Assembly: GCF_006542685.1 (NCBI RefSeq)
Contig: NZ_AP019736.1
Location: forward strand, 62,001 to 126,000
Reading direction: 5' to 3'
Source: Alistipes dispar
Lineage (GTDB): Bacteria; Bacteroidota; Bacteroidia; Bacteroidales; Rikenellaceae
DNA: 64,000 nucleotides
Shown: in pieces, positions 34,733 to 43,506 of the stretch
Layout: the number at the start of each line of letters is the position of its first letter
Numbering within the stretch: the first letter of the stretch is position 1
Program-made: the position numbers and the translations under genes
The notes under the pieces: generated by a model
What the model was told of the DNA's origin: nothing
The model's database searches: none
The model's input: only the letters and a program-made list of their open reading frames with translations

Positions 34733-35866
34733 CTATGCACCCGGTGGGCAGTATTCAGGGTTCCTCTTGCGCCACAGTTCTATGATACACTCCCGTCCGG
34801 CCTGTGTCCATCGTTTGGTGGATCCGAAAGTATATACCTTGCCCCGGCTGTTCTCCCACGTGTAAGGCACATCGCATTGCCAGGCCCGGCAGGAAGGAAA
34901 GACCACCCATTGCCGCTTCTCGTACTTGCAGATGCCCTCTTCGGCAAGGAACTGGTGCAACTGTCGCGGCGATATGCCGAGTTCGTCAGCGATGCGCGTG
35001 CTCTTGAACCAGTCCCTGTTCTCGATAAACTCCTCGTAGAATACGATTTTCGGCAGGGATTCACTCACCACCTTCCGCAGTTCCAGAATCAGTCTCGTCG
35101 CCGATTCCATATCCTGCGGCATGGGACAATCCATACAGGGCAGACCGGGTGCCGCCACCCTGGGGCGTTCGCGTACGATTGTCTTCCCTCGTTTCACGGA
35201 GAGTTTGCCGATAGCCTCGCCCAACCATTCCGCCAAAGACAGGTCAGGGGCGATCCATCTGGCCAACGGTATGACAAGCGGTGATTCCAACCAGGTCGCA
35301 CCGTGCCCCCGCCCCCGTGTGGTGAAGACTTGCGACTCGTATTTCCCGGTATGTCCGTTGCCGGCCATTTCCCTGCGGAGCATATCCGTGGAAGCGATGC
35401 GTAGCCATTCAGACGGGATTTTCCCGAAGTGCATCGTGATCTGCGTGGCGTTGACCATCAGCTTGTCGCCGACACGCCGGAACGTGACGGGGAACCCTTC
35501 CTCGAAGTGCATGACGATGTCGTCCTGCGGGACGGCGTGCAGCTCCCCGGCTTCCAGTTCCAGAAGCTTGTTGCCCCACACTTCCAATTCATCAAGCAGG
35601 TCACGGGGTATAATAGTCTCCTTGCGTACCAGTTGTAAAAGCCGGCGCATATCGATGGGACGGAAACCCCACTGTTCCCTGCCGTTTTTCCGGAAACTGA
35701 TTTTCAATGCCGTCGGGCAAACACGGGCGATGGCGCCGTTTTCAAGCAGTTCGTCCCGCTTGAGTATATCGCATATATCCACGGCGCAGATATGGAGCTG
35801 GCCGTTATGGTTCCGGGAAACCCTTATGTTCCAGTCCCGGAACGGAACATTCCTATTTTCCCTCAT
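34733..35866 (-). CDS. Phage antirepressor with BRO-like, KilA-N-like and KilAC domains, 377 aa
   Basis: Three modules: an N-terminal BRO-like part (residues 1-80), a KilA-N-like centre ('KLMVNATQITMHFGKIPSEWLRI' and 'GATWLESPLVIPLARWIAPDL') and a C-terminal KilAC part ('FYEEFIENRDWFKSTRIADELGISPRQLHQFLAEEGI...'). Antirepressors of this type counter a lysogeny repressor and switch gene expression. It overlaps the upstream gene by 14 nt. The start at 35866 (MRENRNVPFR) is chosen over upstream in-frame sequence. Confidence 0.86.
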   Translation of the reverse strand: MRENRNVPFRDWNIRVSRNHNGQLHICAVDICDILKRDELLENGAIARVCPTALKISFRKNGREQWGFRPIDMRRLLQLVRKETIIPRDLLDELEVWGNKLLELEAGELHAVPQDDIVMHFEEGFPVTFRRVGDKLMVNATQITMHFGKIPSEWLRIASTDMLRREMAGNGHTGKYESQVFTTRGRGHGATWLESPLVIPLARWIAPDLSLAEWLGEAIGKLSVKRGKTIVRERPRVAAPGLPCMDCPMPQDMESATRLILELRKVVSESLPKIVFYEEFIENRDWFKSTRIADELGISPRQLHQFLAEEGICKYEKRQWVVFPSCRAWQCDVPYTWENSRGKVYTFGSTKRWTQAGRECIIELWRKRNPEYCPPGA

Positions 35867-36221
35867 AGGTATTTCCTCCTTTCTTTTGGTTATCAGACTT
35901 ACGTTTGTTTTCAAGCAAGGCTCTCTTATGTGCCATCTTGCGCACCGGATAGTACGTGCGTTTCTCGCCGCAAAGGGCGTCATAATCTTTCAGCATCAGT
36001 GTGCCGAGGTCGGCCAGCTCGATTTCCACATCCGGATGCAGATGCCTGAAATAGAGTCCGCCGCTGCATACATACTTGCCCGTGCAACAGAATGAGATAG
36101 CCTGCAAGTTGCCTTTTGTCAATTCCGCCGCGCTGTGCAGCGAGCGCGTGACCGCTACAAGAACCTGTGCCCCGTTGAAGATGAGCACCATCTTGGGTCG
36201 TTTAAATGTGCTGCGTCTCAT
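35853..36221 (-). CDS. NUMOD-like DNA-binding protein, 122 aa
   Basis: The centre 'VTRSLHSAAELTKGNLQAISFCCTGKYVCSGGLYFR' has the shape of a NUMOD1/IENR1 helix-turn-helix repeat (serine-alanine helix, recognition helix, GKY turn), normally seen in homing endonucleases but here without any nuclease domain. The C-terminus is basic. It probably acts as a regulator beside the antirepressor. Confidence 0.58.
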   Translation of the reverse strand: MRRSTFKRPKMVLIFNGAQVLVAVTRSLHSAAELTKGNLQAISFCCTGKYVCSGGLYFRHLHPDVEIELADLGTLMLKDYDALCGEKRTYYPVRKMAHKRALLENKRKSDNQKKGGNTYEGK

Positions 36222-36654
36222 GTTGTTCTAAAATTTGCGTTAATTCCTCCTTTGTAAATCTAAGACCGGCAGCCTGTACCAGCCAAGTGTCTGAAACCGT
36301 AAATCCACCGGACAGCAGTTCGTCCACGCGCTCCAGAAGGTAGACACCGAACGCGGGATCGATGTAAACGACAAATAATAGAGCCAGACATTCATCAATT
36401 AACAGGTGTCCCGACGCCTCGTCACGGATGATCATCTTTTCCCTGTCTATTCCGTAGGCGTCTGCCAACGCCGTTGCCCAGTGATGGAAAGCGACACGGA
36501 AATCACGGACATTATGCCGGCGTGCATCTCCTTTGGCCTGGATGAAGCGTGTCGCGTCGAAATAGACCGGTCCGTCTTCCCGTAACGTTCCGAAAAGCAG
36601 ATCGGGGAACTCCCTGTACCGGATTATCCGGCAGGGAATCTTTTCTTCTTTCAT
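36202..36654 (-). CDS. KilA-N-like phage regulator, 150 aa
   Basis: I chose the ATG at 36654 (MKEEKIPCRIIRY): a -7 box at 36697-36704 lies 43 nt upstream, so the longer frame would start before the transcript. The body 'YFDATRFIQAKGDARRHNVRDF' and 'IDECLALLFVVYIDPAFGVYLLERVDELL' recalls a KilA-N fold. First gene of the leftward regulatory operon, divergent from the structural genes. Confidence 0.62.
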   Translation of the reverse strand: MKEEKIPCRIIRYREFPDLLFGTLREDGPVYFDATRFIQAKGDARRHNVRDFRVAFHHWATALADAYGIDREKMIIRDEASGHLLIDECLALLFVVYIDPAFGVYLLERVDELLSGGFTVSDTWLVQAAGLRFTKEELTQILEQHETQHI

Positions 36655-36696
36655 GTTCTCTTTTTCATTGTTCTTGGATTTGTATCTAACGTGGTG

Positions 36697-36704
36697 CAAA
36701 GATA
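36697..36704 (-). promoter_or_regulatory. -7 box TATCTTTG of the leftward regulator operon
   Basis: Matches TAnnTTTG on the minus strand, 43 nt before the regulator start. The 240-nt gap 36700-36942 is very AT-rich, divergent, and is likely the lytic/lysogenic switch region. Confidence 0.6.
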
Positions 36705-36942
36705 TATCTTTTTAATATGAAATACACTATAAATATATACATAAATTACACTTTTAATAAATTGTTAATCACTGATAATAAGATATTTACAACATAAATA
36801 AAACCGAAATATCTATATATTTAAGTTGTATATTTCGGTTTGTAAATCAAGCATTAAGAGTCCCGTTCTCCATATATTCTTTTAGCCGTAAAAACCTCTC
36901 TTGAGGATTGTCTCTACTCTTTGAACAAGAAACAAAAAAATT

Positions 36943-38265
36943 ATGGCTACATCGGACAAATCATTTAACGGGGAACTCTTGGAGAGTATTTTTAAGACCT
37001 CCAAAAAGACAATTCAGGAGTATGTCCGCGAAATCGAGCGCAACAACCGCTACCGTTCATGCCGTCAGGATACCGGCTCGGGATATATTCTCGATGACCG
37101 CGCCCGGCTCATTGACCTGTATGAAGCCTGCCTGCAACAGGACGCTCATATACGTTCCGTTGTCGAGACACTGGAAAGCCAGATTCTCGGCGACCGCTAT
37201 ATGCTTGCCCGTGTAAACGAAAAGGGAAAATACATCAAGGACGTGGCGAACTCCCTGAAGATACAGGGTTCGCAGTTCGACAAGATAATCAAGGGCATAG
37301 TGGAATCCAAGCTCTACGGGTACACCCTGCTTGAAATCATGCCGCATACTGACCCCAGAACGGGCAGGCTGGCGGAAGTCAACATCATCGAACGGCGTAA
37401 TGTGTTGCCGGACCAGAAAACGGTACTGAAGCGGCAGGGACTGTGGGAGCCGCATTGGGATTTACATGACCCGGCATATTACCGTTGTTATGTACTGGTA
37501 AACTCCGGCGACTTGGGACTTTTTTCCGCCACGACCCCTTTGATACTGGCCAAGAAATTCACGGTGGCCAACTATGTGAACTTTTCCCATACTTACGGAC
37601 AGCCGATTATCCACGGAAAGACGGTCAGCGAGAGCAACGCCGACCGCAAGAGGCTGGCTAACGAGATAGCCAACGCGGCACAGAACAAGGTGGTGGTTAC
37701 CGGCATTGAGGACGAGGTCGATATCAAGACATTCACCATGTCCAACTCGGAAAAGATATATACCGGGCTTATCGAGTTTGTGAACAAGGAAGTTGCCAAC
37801 CTCGTGCTCGGCTCCGAGTCGATGGCCGGAGGGATGCAGTCGTACGTGGGTTCCACGAAAGCACACCAGGACATTTTCCGCGACCGTATCGAAGTCTACC
37901 GTCGGTATATCGAAAACGTCATGAACGAGGAGATAATCCCCCGCCTGGTGGCTATCGGGTATATCCCCGGAGGATTGGAGTTCCGGTATTCGAACCGGAT
38001 AGAGATGAGCAACGAGGACCGCATCAAGCTCTATTCGCTGATCACGGACAAATATGAAGTGGCGGCCGATGAGATCGAGAAAGAGTTCGGTATCAATGTG
38101 GGCCGGCAGCTCAATGTTATCCCGGGATTAGGTTTCGGAGCCGAAGGCGGCTCATCCGGTCTCAGCCACAACGACCGGGGCATCATGTCGGACGAGGAGT
38201 ATTTCCGGCGTTACGGACGCCCCCGGGGGGCGAAGGTCGGAAATTTTCTGCGGGGAGCGGAATAG
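36943..38265 (+). CDS. Phage portal protein, Mu gp29/DUF935 family, 440 aa
   Basis: A full-length Mu-type portal: basic N-terminal 'SKKTIQEYVREIERNNRY', central 'LYGYTLLEIMP' and 'GQPIIHGKTVSESNADRKRL', and the C-terminal 'VLGSESMAGGMQSYVGSTKAHQDIF' motif of DUF935. Portal dodecamers form the DNA gate of the capsid. It is the first gene of the rightward morphogenesis operon; a terminase would normally precede it but is absent. The last codons contain a -1 slippery site and the gene ends inside a stem-loop. Confidence 0.93.
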   Translation: MATSDKSFNGELLESIFKTSKKTIQEYVREIERNNRYRSCRQDTGSGYILDDRARLIDLYEACLQQDAHIRSVVETLESQILGDRYMLARVNEKGKYIKDVANSLKIQGSQFDKIIKGIVESKLYGYTLLEIMPHTDPRTGRLAEVNIIERRNVLPDQKTVLKRQGLWEPHWDLHDPAYYRCYVLVNSGDLGLFSATTPLILAKKFTVANYVNFSHTYGQPIIHGKTVSESNADRKRLANEIANAAQNKVVVTGIEDEVDIKTFTMSNSEKIYTGLIEFVNKEVANLVLGSESMAGGMQSYVGSTKAHQDIFRDRIEVYRRYIENVMNEEIIPRLVAIGYIPGGLEFRYSNRIEMSNEDRIKLYSLITDKYEVAADEIEKEFGINVGRQLNVIPGLGFGAEGGSSGLSHNDRGIMSDEEYFRRYGRPRGAKVGNFLRGAE

Positions 38266-38284
38266 AAGCCCGTCTTCCGCTCCC
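38241..38284 (+). promoter_or_regulatory. Programmed -1 frameshift signal at the portal/gpF junction
   Basis: The heptamer A AAT TTT (38241-38247) is in the portal frame as GGA AAT TTT. After a 5-nt spacer comes a perfect 10-bp GC-rich stem, 38253-38262 with 38275-38284, loop 12 nt, spanning the portal stop codon (38263-38265). A -1 slip enters the gpF frame, which stays open to 39125. Confidence 0.68.
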
Positions 38285-38489
38285 GGACAACGCTCCGTTC
38301 AGGGCTGTCAGGGCATCTGCAACCACGGAATCCGATACGGAAAAGGAGTATCGTGTCATTTTCGATGCATTCCGCAGGCTGATCCTCTATTGGGAGAACA
38401 GCGCGGAACGTCTCGACATTATAGAGGACATCATCACCCTGCGTGCCTCTTTCCTCATAGACCGTGCGCTGACAGGTCTGCGAATCGAC

Positions 38490-39125
38490 ATGGACCGGGC
38501 ATTGGAGATACTGAAAAATCACAACTCCTTTACAACAGAGAGGGAACGGCAGCAGCGTGACATCCTGATTGCAGCTATAGACAACCTGGTGGATTTTGCC
38601 GCGGCAGAGGAGTATGCCATGCTCGGGGAACTGCCCGAGACAGCGGATGAACAGGACATGGAAGCACACGAAAAGATATGCCGCAGGTATAACCTCGTCC
38701 ATGCGGAGGAAGAGAACAACCAGGTATTCTTCGCGGCCTCGATGGCCGCATGGTGGATGGCGGTGGATATGGATACCGTGCTTACCTACATGACACAAGG
38801 CGATGAACGGGTACGTGCCTGGCATCTTTCATTGGAAGGGATTTCCTTCCGCAAATCCGAGTTTCCTCCGGAGCTGATACCGCCGATCGAATGGGGATGC
38901 CGCTGCTTTCTGGTCGCGGAGGGGTTCGCCGCTGTCCGGGCGGCTTTGCCGGATAAGGGAGACTATCTGGAAAAGGTGGATCCGGTCTTCCGGGAGAGCC
39001 TGGCAACCGGCGGGCGTATCTTTTCCGATGCGCACCGCTATTTCTCCGTCCCGCTTCCGGGTTACATGAATGATATTGTGAAACGCATTAAAGGAAAGTT
39101 CGCCTATGCCCAAGATAACGCTTGA
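38490..39125 (+). CDS. Mu gpF-like head morphogenesis protein (N-terminus probably supplied by frameshift)
   Basis: From the first canonical start (38490) the product has 211 residues. The gpF signature is the C-terminal 'DERVRAWHLSLEGISF...PPIEWGCRCFLV' segment. The frame is open upstream through the end of the portal gene and encodes 75 further protein-like residues ('EYRVIFDAFRRLILYWENSAERL'), but no ATG, GTG or TTG exists between 38073 and 38490. Therefore the natural product is probably a portal-gpF fusion made by frameshifting, or a start at the ATA overlapping the portal stop (38262). The protein is thought to act in early capsid assembly. It overlaps the next gene by 20 nt. Confidence 0.82.
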   Translation: MDRALEILKNHNSFTTERERQQRDILIAAIDNLVDFAAAEEYAMLGELPETADEQDMEAHEKICRRYNLVHAEEENNQVFFAASMAAWWMAVDMDTVLTYMTQGDERVRAWHLSLEGISFRKSEFPPELIPPIEWGCRCFLVAEGFAAVRAALPDKGDYLEKVDPVFRESLATGGRIFSDAHRYFSVPLPGYMNDIVKRIKGKFAYAQDNA

Positions 39126-39684
39126 TGAGTTTTGCAGCCACTGGGTAAGCAGGACCAGTACGCGCGTCATGGCCAGCCGGCTGGAGTTCAACGTATTCGA
39201 CTTCGCAACTGCTGCCGGTGACTATACCAGGCAGCAGTTCGTGTCCTCATTCGCTTCGGGGGGATTCAACGGTAGCAAATGGGCGCCTCGTACCTCCAAA
39301 TGGGGAAAGAGGTTCACCCATCCTCTCATGAACGATACGGGGACTCTGGCCCGGAGCATACAGTCGGAAGCCGGCCGGACAGACATAGTGGGACGGCGTT
39401 CGGACCGTACGCGCATCTTCCGGAAAGGCGCCAGGTATTGCATGTGGACTACGGAAAAGAGCTTTCCAGTCAAGGGCAAGCGGGGACGCAGCAAGGAGCG
39501 TTACGGGCATTATGCCGCCATACACAATACCGATCCGAAGTTCGGGCTGTACACGGTAAACCAGTATTCCACGCGCCGTCCCGTACACCGGCAGTTCATC
39601 GGATTCTCACCGAAGACGGACGACTATATCGCCGCCCATTTCATAGATATGATTTTTAAAGGATTTCCACACCAGCCGTTATGA
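39106..39684 (+). CDS. Phage virion morphogenesis protein (Mu gpG-like), 192 aa
   Basis: Contains 'GGFNGSKWAPRTSKWGKRF', 'LMNDTGTLARSI' and a C-terminal 'RRPVHRQFIGFSPKTDDYI', the standard pattern of the Mu gpG/P2 gpS tail-completion family. It is basic, cytoplasmic, and lies directly after gpF as in Mu. Probably acts at the head-tail joint. Confidence 0.86.
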   Translation: MPKITLDEFCSHWVSRTSTRVMASRLEFNVFDFATAAGDYTRQQFVSSFASGGFNGSKWAPRTSKWGKRFTHPLMNDTGTLARSIQSEAGRTDIVGRRSDRTRIFRKGARYCMWTTEKSFPVKGKRGRSKERYGHYAAIHNTDPKFGLYTVNQYSTRRPVHRQFIGFSPKTDDYIAAHFIDMIFKGFPHQPL

Positions 39685-40385
39685 TAAAAGACAAACACCC
39701 AGCACCACAGCCCGCACAACCGTCGGCACCGGCGGAGAGCCTGCCTGAAGAAGTTTCCGCGAACCCTTTCGTGGAGATATACCGGGCCGTTAAGCGGGCT
39801 GTCCTGACCCTGCGGGAGAATCCGGACGACCCGTTGTCGCCGCCCCTGTTCAAAACCGTCGCTATCGACAACGGCCAGTTCGCCCGCATTGTCCGTGACG
39901 ATAACACGGAGTATGAGACTGTGTTCCCTGCCGTGTTCATCCACTTTATCAACGTGAGGTACCTGGTACAGCAACAGCGTATCGGTGAGGGACGCGCCAC
40001 CATGCGCGTGCGGTTTATCTTGAATACGCTCAACAATGCGGACGAAGACAAGGAATGCGAGGCGTTTCTGGTCTTCCAGCGGCTCAATGTAGCCATACAG
40101 GATGCCAAGAACCATGAGCCGGCGCTGAGCGAGCGGTGCAACCTGACCTATTTCGACATGCCGCTTTCAACCAATATGTTGCAGGCGTACTGGATAGACT
40201 ACGAGGTATGGTTCAGGGAATCTTCCGCGTGGAAATACAGGGACTGGGTAAAAAGGTATGTGGTCATGCCCCCGTTCACCCAACACAGCGATGCGCCGCA
40301 ACATGACAGCGGCGGACACGGCTTCCATCCGCGTCCGGAACATGACGAAGTATCTGGTTTTTCGGATACCGGATCGGAAAATTGA
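39681..40385 (+). CDS. Probable tail terminator/connector protein, 234 aa
   Basis: Overlaps the gpG-like gene by 4 nt. A proline-rich N-terminus, an alpha/beta core (residues 30-180: 'YETVFPAVFIHFINVRYLV', 'RATMRVRFILNTLNN') and a histidine-rich disordered tail. Position and fold pattern resemble tail-terminator proteins, but no family match is certain. Confidence 0.62.
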   Translation: MIKDKHPAPQPAQPSAPAESLPEEVSANPFVEIYRAVKRAVLTLRENPDDPLSPPLFKTVAIDNGQFARIVRDDNTEYETVFPAVFIHFINVRYLVQQQRIGEGRATMRVRFILNTLNNADEDKECEAFLVFQRLNVAIQDAKNHEPALSERCNLTYFDMPLSTNMLQAYWIDYEVWFRESSAWKYRDWVKRYVVMPPFTQHSDAPQHDSGGHGFHPRPEHDEVSGFSDTGSEN

Positions 40386-40662
40386 AATCCATGCAGGAGA
40401 TTTATCCGCACTGCGTATAAACAGACATGAATCAGCAGATAATACAAGACTCATGATACATTTTCTGTACTTGCTGAATTTAGAATGTTCAGCATGCCGG
40501 TCTTGATACAAATAGTTGCAACCGGTCTGTAATTTGAACAATCTATTATACTGTAAAGATAATCGCATTTCCATAAATGGATGGATTCTCATATTTCCAC
40601 TTCCATAAATAGCAGTGCAAAACCTTTTCTTTTTCCACCGCCTACTCTTGTTCAAATAACCC
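40386..40662. other. Non-coding gap in the morphogenesis operon
   Basis: A 277-nt AT-rich stretch with no gene. It contains a small inverted repeat (TGCTGAA...TTCAGCA, about 40472-40495) and two copies of TTCCATAAAT near 40571 and 40608. A promoter for the capsid genes may lie here. Confidence 0.4.
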
Positions 40663-40668
40663 TTGCAT

Positions 40669-41907
40669 ATGGATATGAACACACTTCAATATGTCGTCGG
40701 AGAGGCGAAGGCAGGCCAGCCGGCTGTTATCCGTTTCTTCGGTCGCGTGACGGAAGAGACGACCTCACGTTTCAATGACGAGTTCGACTTTTTGGAAAAT
40801 ATCATCCGTCCCTCCTGTATCCGCGTGTTGATCAACTCGGAGGGCGGCAGTGTCCTTTACGGCATGTCCACCTATTCCACCATCGCCAATGCCACGGTGG
40901 ATACGGAATGTATCATCGAAGGGGTCGCGGCATCGATGGCCTCCATCATCTGGGCGGCGGGCAAGCGTTCTCTCATGCGTGATTATGCCATACTGATGAT
41001 TCATAACCCGATGTTGCCGGACGATGACGGAGGGGAACCGTCGGACATGGTAACGGCTTTTACCAAACAGATCGAGACGATTTACCGGAAACGGTTCGGC
41101 CTGAAAGCGGAGCATGTGCGGGCCATCATGGACGGACAGGCAGGAAAGGACGGGACCTATTTCGACGCACAGGCTGCCGTCAAGGCCGGCATCATACCTG
41201 CGGAGCATGTCATCCATACCTCGAAGCAGCTTTGCCGTAAAGTGCATGACGAGATAGAAGGATTGACCGATACGGCCGCCATCCAGGAACTGATGAGCCG
41301 TGTCAGCGCGGGAAATAAACCTTTCAAAGGCATTGAACCTACTCTTACAGAAACGGAAAACGATATGGCAAACGAAAACAAGACACAAGGCTTTGAGTAC
41401 GGGGCGATTGCAGCCTCGCTGGGCATGAAGGACGGTGAGGTCAAGGACGTGATGGCACGTATCTCTGAACTGGCCGCGATGGAACCCAAATACAGAGAAA
41501 TACAGAAATCACTGAGCGACGCGCAGACCGTCATCGCCGGAAAAGACGCCTCCATCCGGAACTTGCAGACAGACCTGGCCGCAGCGACGGCACGCCTTTC
41601 CGCCTACGAGCAGAAAGAGAAGGACGAGCAGGCTTCCCGTATCGAGACATTGGTGGAGAATGCCATTGCAGAAGGCAAGATTGACCGTGAGGCGAAAACG
41701 CAGTGGGTGGAGATGGCCGGTTCCAACTTCGAGTTGGCGGAAAGCACGCTGGCTTCCATTCCCGCGCGGGAGAAAATCTCGAAGGAAATCGCCGATGACC
41801 CTGCCAACATCCAGGCCACGGCGGAAGCGACAAAGACCGCCGAACAGCTGATGGCCGAGAAGGTGGCGGAAGTGGTCGGTGCGGATTTCAAGTTCCGAAA
41901 GCTCTGA
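40669..41907 (+). CDS. ClpP-like prohead protease fused to scaffold, 412 aa
   Basis: I chose the ATG at 40669 over a TTG at 40663. The N-terminal 200 residues are a ClpP-type serine protease: 'VLINSEGGSVLYG' oxyanion loop, nucleophile in 'GVAASMAS' and His in 'LMIHNPM'. Residues about 230-412 form a charged coiled coil with a low-complexity region, a built-in scaffold. An in-frame ATG at 41365 could yield the scaffold alone. It precedes the capsid gene, as expected for prohead maturation. Confidence 0.88.
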   Translation: MDMNTLQYVVGEAKAGQPAVIRFFGRVTEETTSRFNDEFDFLENIIRPSCIRVLINSEGGSVLYGMSTYSTIANATVDTECIIEGVAASMASIIWAAGKRSLMRDYAILMIHNPMLPDDDGGEPSDMVTAFTKQIETIYRKRFGLKAEHVRAIMDGQAGKDGTYFDAQAAVKAGIIPAEHVIHTSKQLCRKVHDEIEGLTDTAAIQELMSRVSAGNKPFKGIEPTLTETENDMANENKTQGFEYGAIAASLGMKDGEVKDVMARISELAAMEPKYREIQKSLSDAQTVIAGKDASIRNLQTDLAAATARLSAYEQKEKDEQASRIETLVENAIAEGKIDREAKTQWVEMAGSNFELAESTLASIPAREKISKEIADDPANIQATAEATKTAEQLMAEKVAEVVGADFKFRKL

Positions 41908-42033
41908 CAGACTATCCGCGGGCGTCCGCCCGATTTTAACTGACATGCCGGAGACCGCAGTGTCTCGCGCGGAAACAGCAGGTATCCGCCAGTCGGCCGA
42001 GTTTCATTCTTCAACGGAAAACTTAAAACGACA

Positions 42034-43083
42034 ATGGCTGATACAGTAAACTTTCTTCAAAACGGGTATAGCGGCGAAGTACTTGAGGACTTGCTGACCT
42101 ATACCGTGCAGGGCAATGATACGGTCCGCGAGGGACTGATTCATATCAAGACGGGCATCCAGCACCGCTATACGCTTCCTGCCATCAAGCTGGGCAACAT
42201 TATCCAGGACAACGTGCCGACCCCACAACCCATCCACGGAGCCAAGGGCGATGACGGCACGAACGAGTACCAGTTCACCGAACGCCATCTTGAGCCGTCC
42301 GATTTTATGGTCTATCTCGAGTTTAACCCGAGGGACTACGAGAAGTACTGGCGTTTCGCGCAGCCGGAAGGCAATCTCGTGTTCCGCGAGCTCGACCCGA
42401 AAATCCAGGCGACGATGCTCCGTCTCCTTATGGACAAGAAAAACGAGTATATCGGAAACGCCATCTGGACTTCCGCCCGCGGAGGAGAGACGGTGGCCAA
42501 GATTACCGCACCGGAAGGCTGCACGAAAATCGGAGCCAACAAGGAGAAATATTTTGACGGGGTCATCAAACGGATCCTCGACAATGTGAACTCCTCCGAT
42601 GCCGAGGTGGTTGCCGGAGGGCAGTGCATCATTTCGGGAACGACCGAGCTGACGGACGGGGCCGCGGTGGAGGCGGCGCTCTATGCGATGTGGAGGAAAT
42701 GTCCGAAGCAGATCCGAAAGAAGACATCTCTGACCTTTGTGGTCGGATGGGACGCCTGGGACGCGTATGACCAATATATCTCGGACAAGCAGGTCAAGTA
42801 TTCCGAGAATACCGAGGTCAACCGCTATCGCTTCAAGGGCAAGCGCATCGTCCCGGTCGTGGGAATCCCCGAACACACGATGGTGCTCGGCGAGTTCTCC
42901 ACCGGCATGGACTCCAACCTGTGGATGGGGGTGGATTACGCGAACGACACGGACATCCTGAAAATCGACCGTCTGCAGGCCAACTCCGAGCTGTTCTTTT
43001 TCCAGATGCGCATGAAAATGGACGTGAACATCGTCCGCCCGGCGGAGATCGTGGTCCATACCGCCTACAAGAAGAGCGAATAA
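42034..43083 (+). CDS. Major capsid protein, 349 aa
   Basis: Position after protease/scaffold and length fit a HK97-fold major capsid protein. N-terminal 'FLQNGYSGEVLEDLLTYTV' and C-terminal 'ELFFFQMRMKMDVNIVRPAEIVVHTAYK' match the pattern of Mu-like capsid proteins from Bacteroidetes. An upstream leader of 126 nt separates it from the protease gene. Confidence 0.85.
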   Translation: MADTVNFLQNGYSGEVLEDLLTYTVQGNDTVREGLIHIKTGIQHRYTLPAIKLGNIIQDNVPTPQPIHGAKGDDGTNEYQFTERHLEPSDFMVYLEFNPRDYEKYWRFAQPEGNLVFRELDPKIQATMLRLLMDKKNEYIGNAIWTSARGGETVAKITAPEGCTKIGANKEKYFDGVIKRILDNVNSSDAEVVAGGQCIISGTTELTDGAAVEAALYAMWRKCPKQIRKKTSLTFVVGWDAWDAYDQYISDKQVKYSENTEVNRYRFKGKRIVPVVGIPEHTMVLGEFSTGMDSNLWMGVDYANDTDILKIDRLQANSELFFFQMRMKMDVNIVRPAEIVVHTAYKKSE

Positions 43084-43158
43084 CACACCTTTCTTCATTC
43101 TCAATATCCACCCGGGGAGCGGAGGCAAGGCCCCGTTCCCCATTTTCATTCTACTGTT

Positions 43159-43506
43159 ATGGCAAAGAAAATCAACACGGAGGAAACTCCGCAGACAGAC
43201 AACAATAATATTCCTGCACCGGAGGCTCAGGCGGTGCCCGTTCCGGAAACGGCATCGGAAAACCTCGGGACAGGCGGCGAGACTGAAGACAGGCTGCCGG
43301 CCAAGACCGCGGGGAAAGGGAATGCAGGGTCGGAGGAGACGACAGAGCCTCACATCCTGTCCCTGTTGAAAAAGTTCCCGGCATATCCGTCGCTGTACAT
43401 CGACACGCACGGAGGAACCTATGCGCCGGACACGGCGGCCGCCATCAGGGGCAAGGCCGTACTCTACAGGAATCCTTTCTACAACGAACTTAAAAAGAAA
43501 TCATAA
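43159..43506 (+). CDS. Hypothetical head-tail region protein, 115 aa
   Basis: A disordered Q/E/P-rich N-terminal half followed by a conserved-looking end ('LSLLKKFPAYPSLYIDTHGG...AVLYRNPFYN'). The position between capsid and sheath suggests a head-completion or connector role. It overlaps the sheath gene by 1 nt. No family recognised. Confidence 0.62.
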   Translation: MAKKINTEETPQTDNNNIPAPEAQAVPVPETASENLGTGGETEDRLPAKTAGKGNAGSEETTEPHILSLLKKFPAYPSLYIDTHGGTYAPDTAAAIRGKAVLYRNPFYNELKKKS

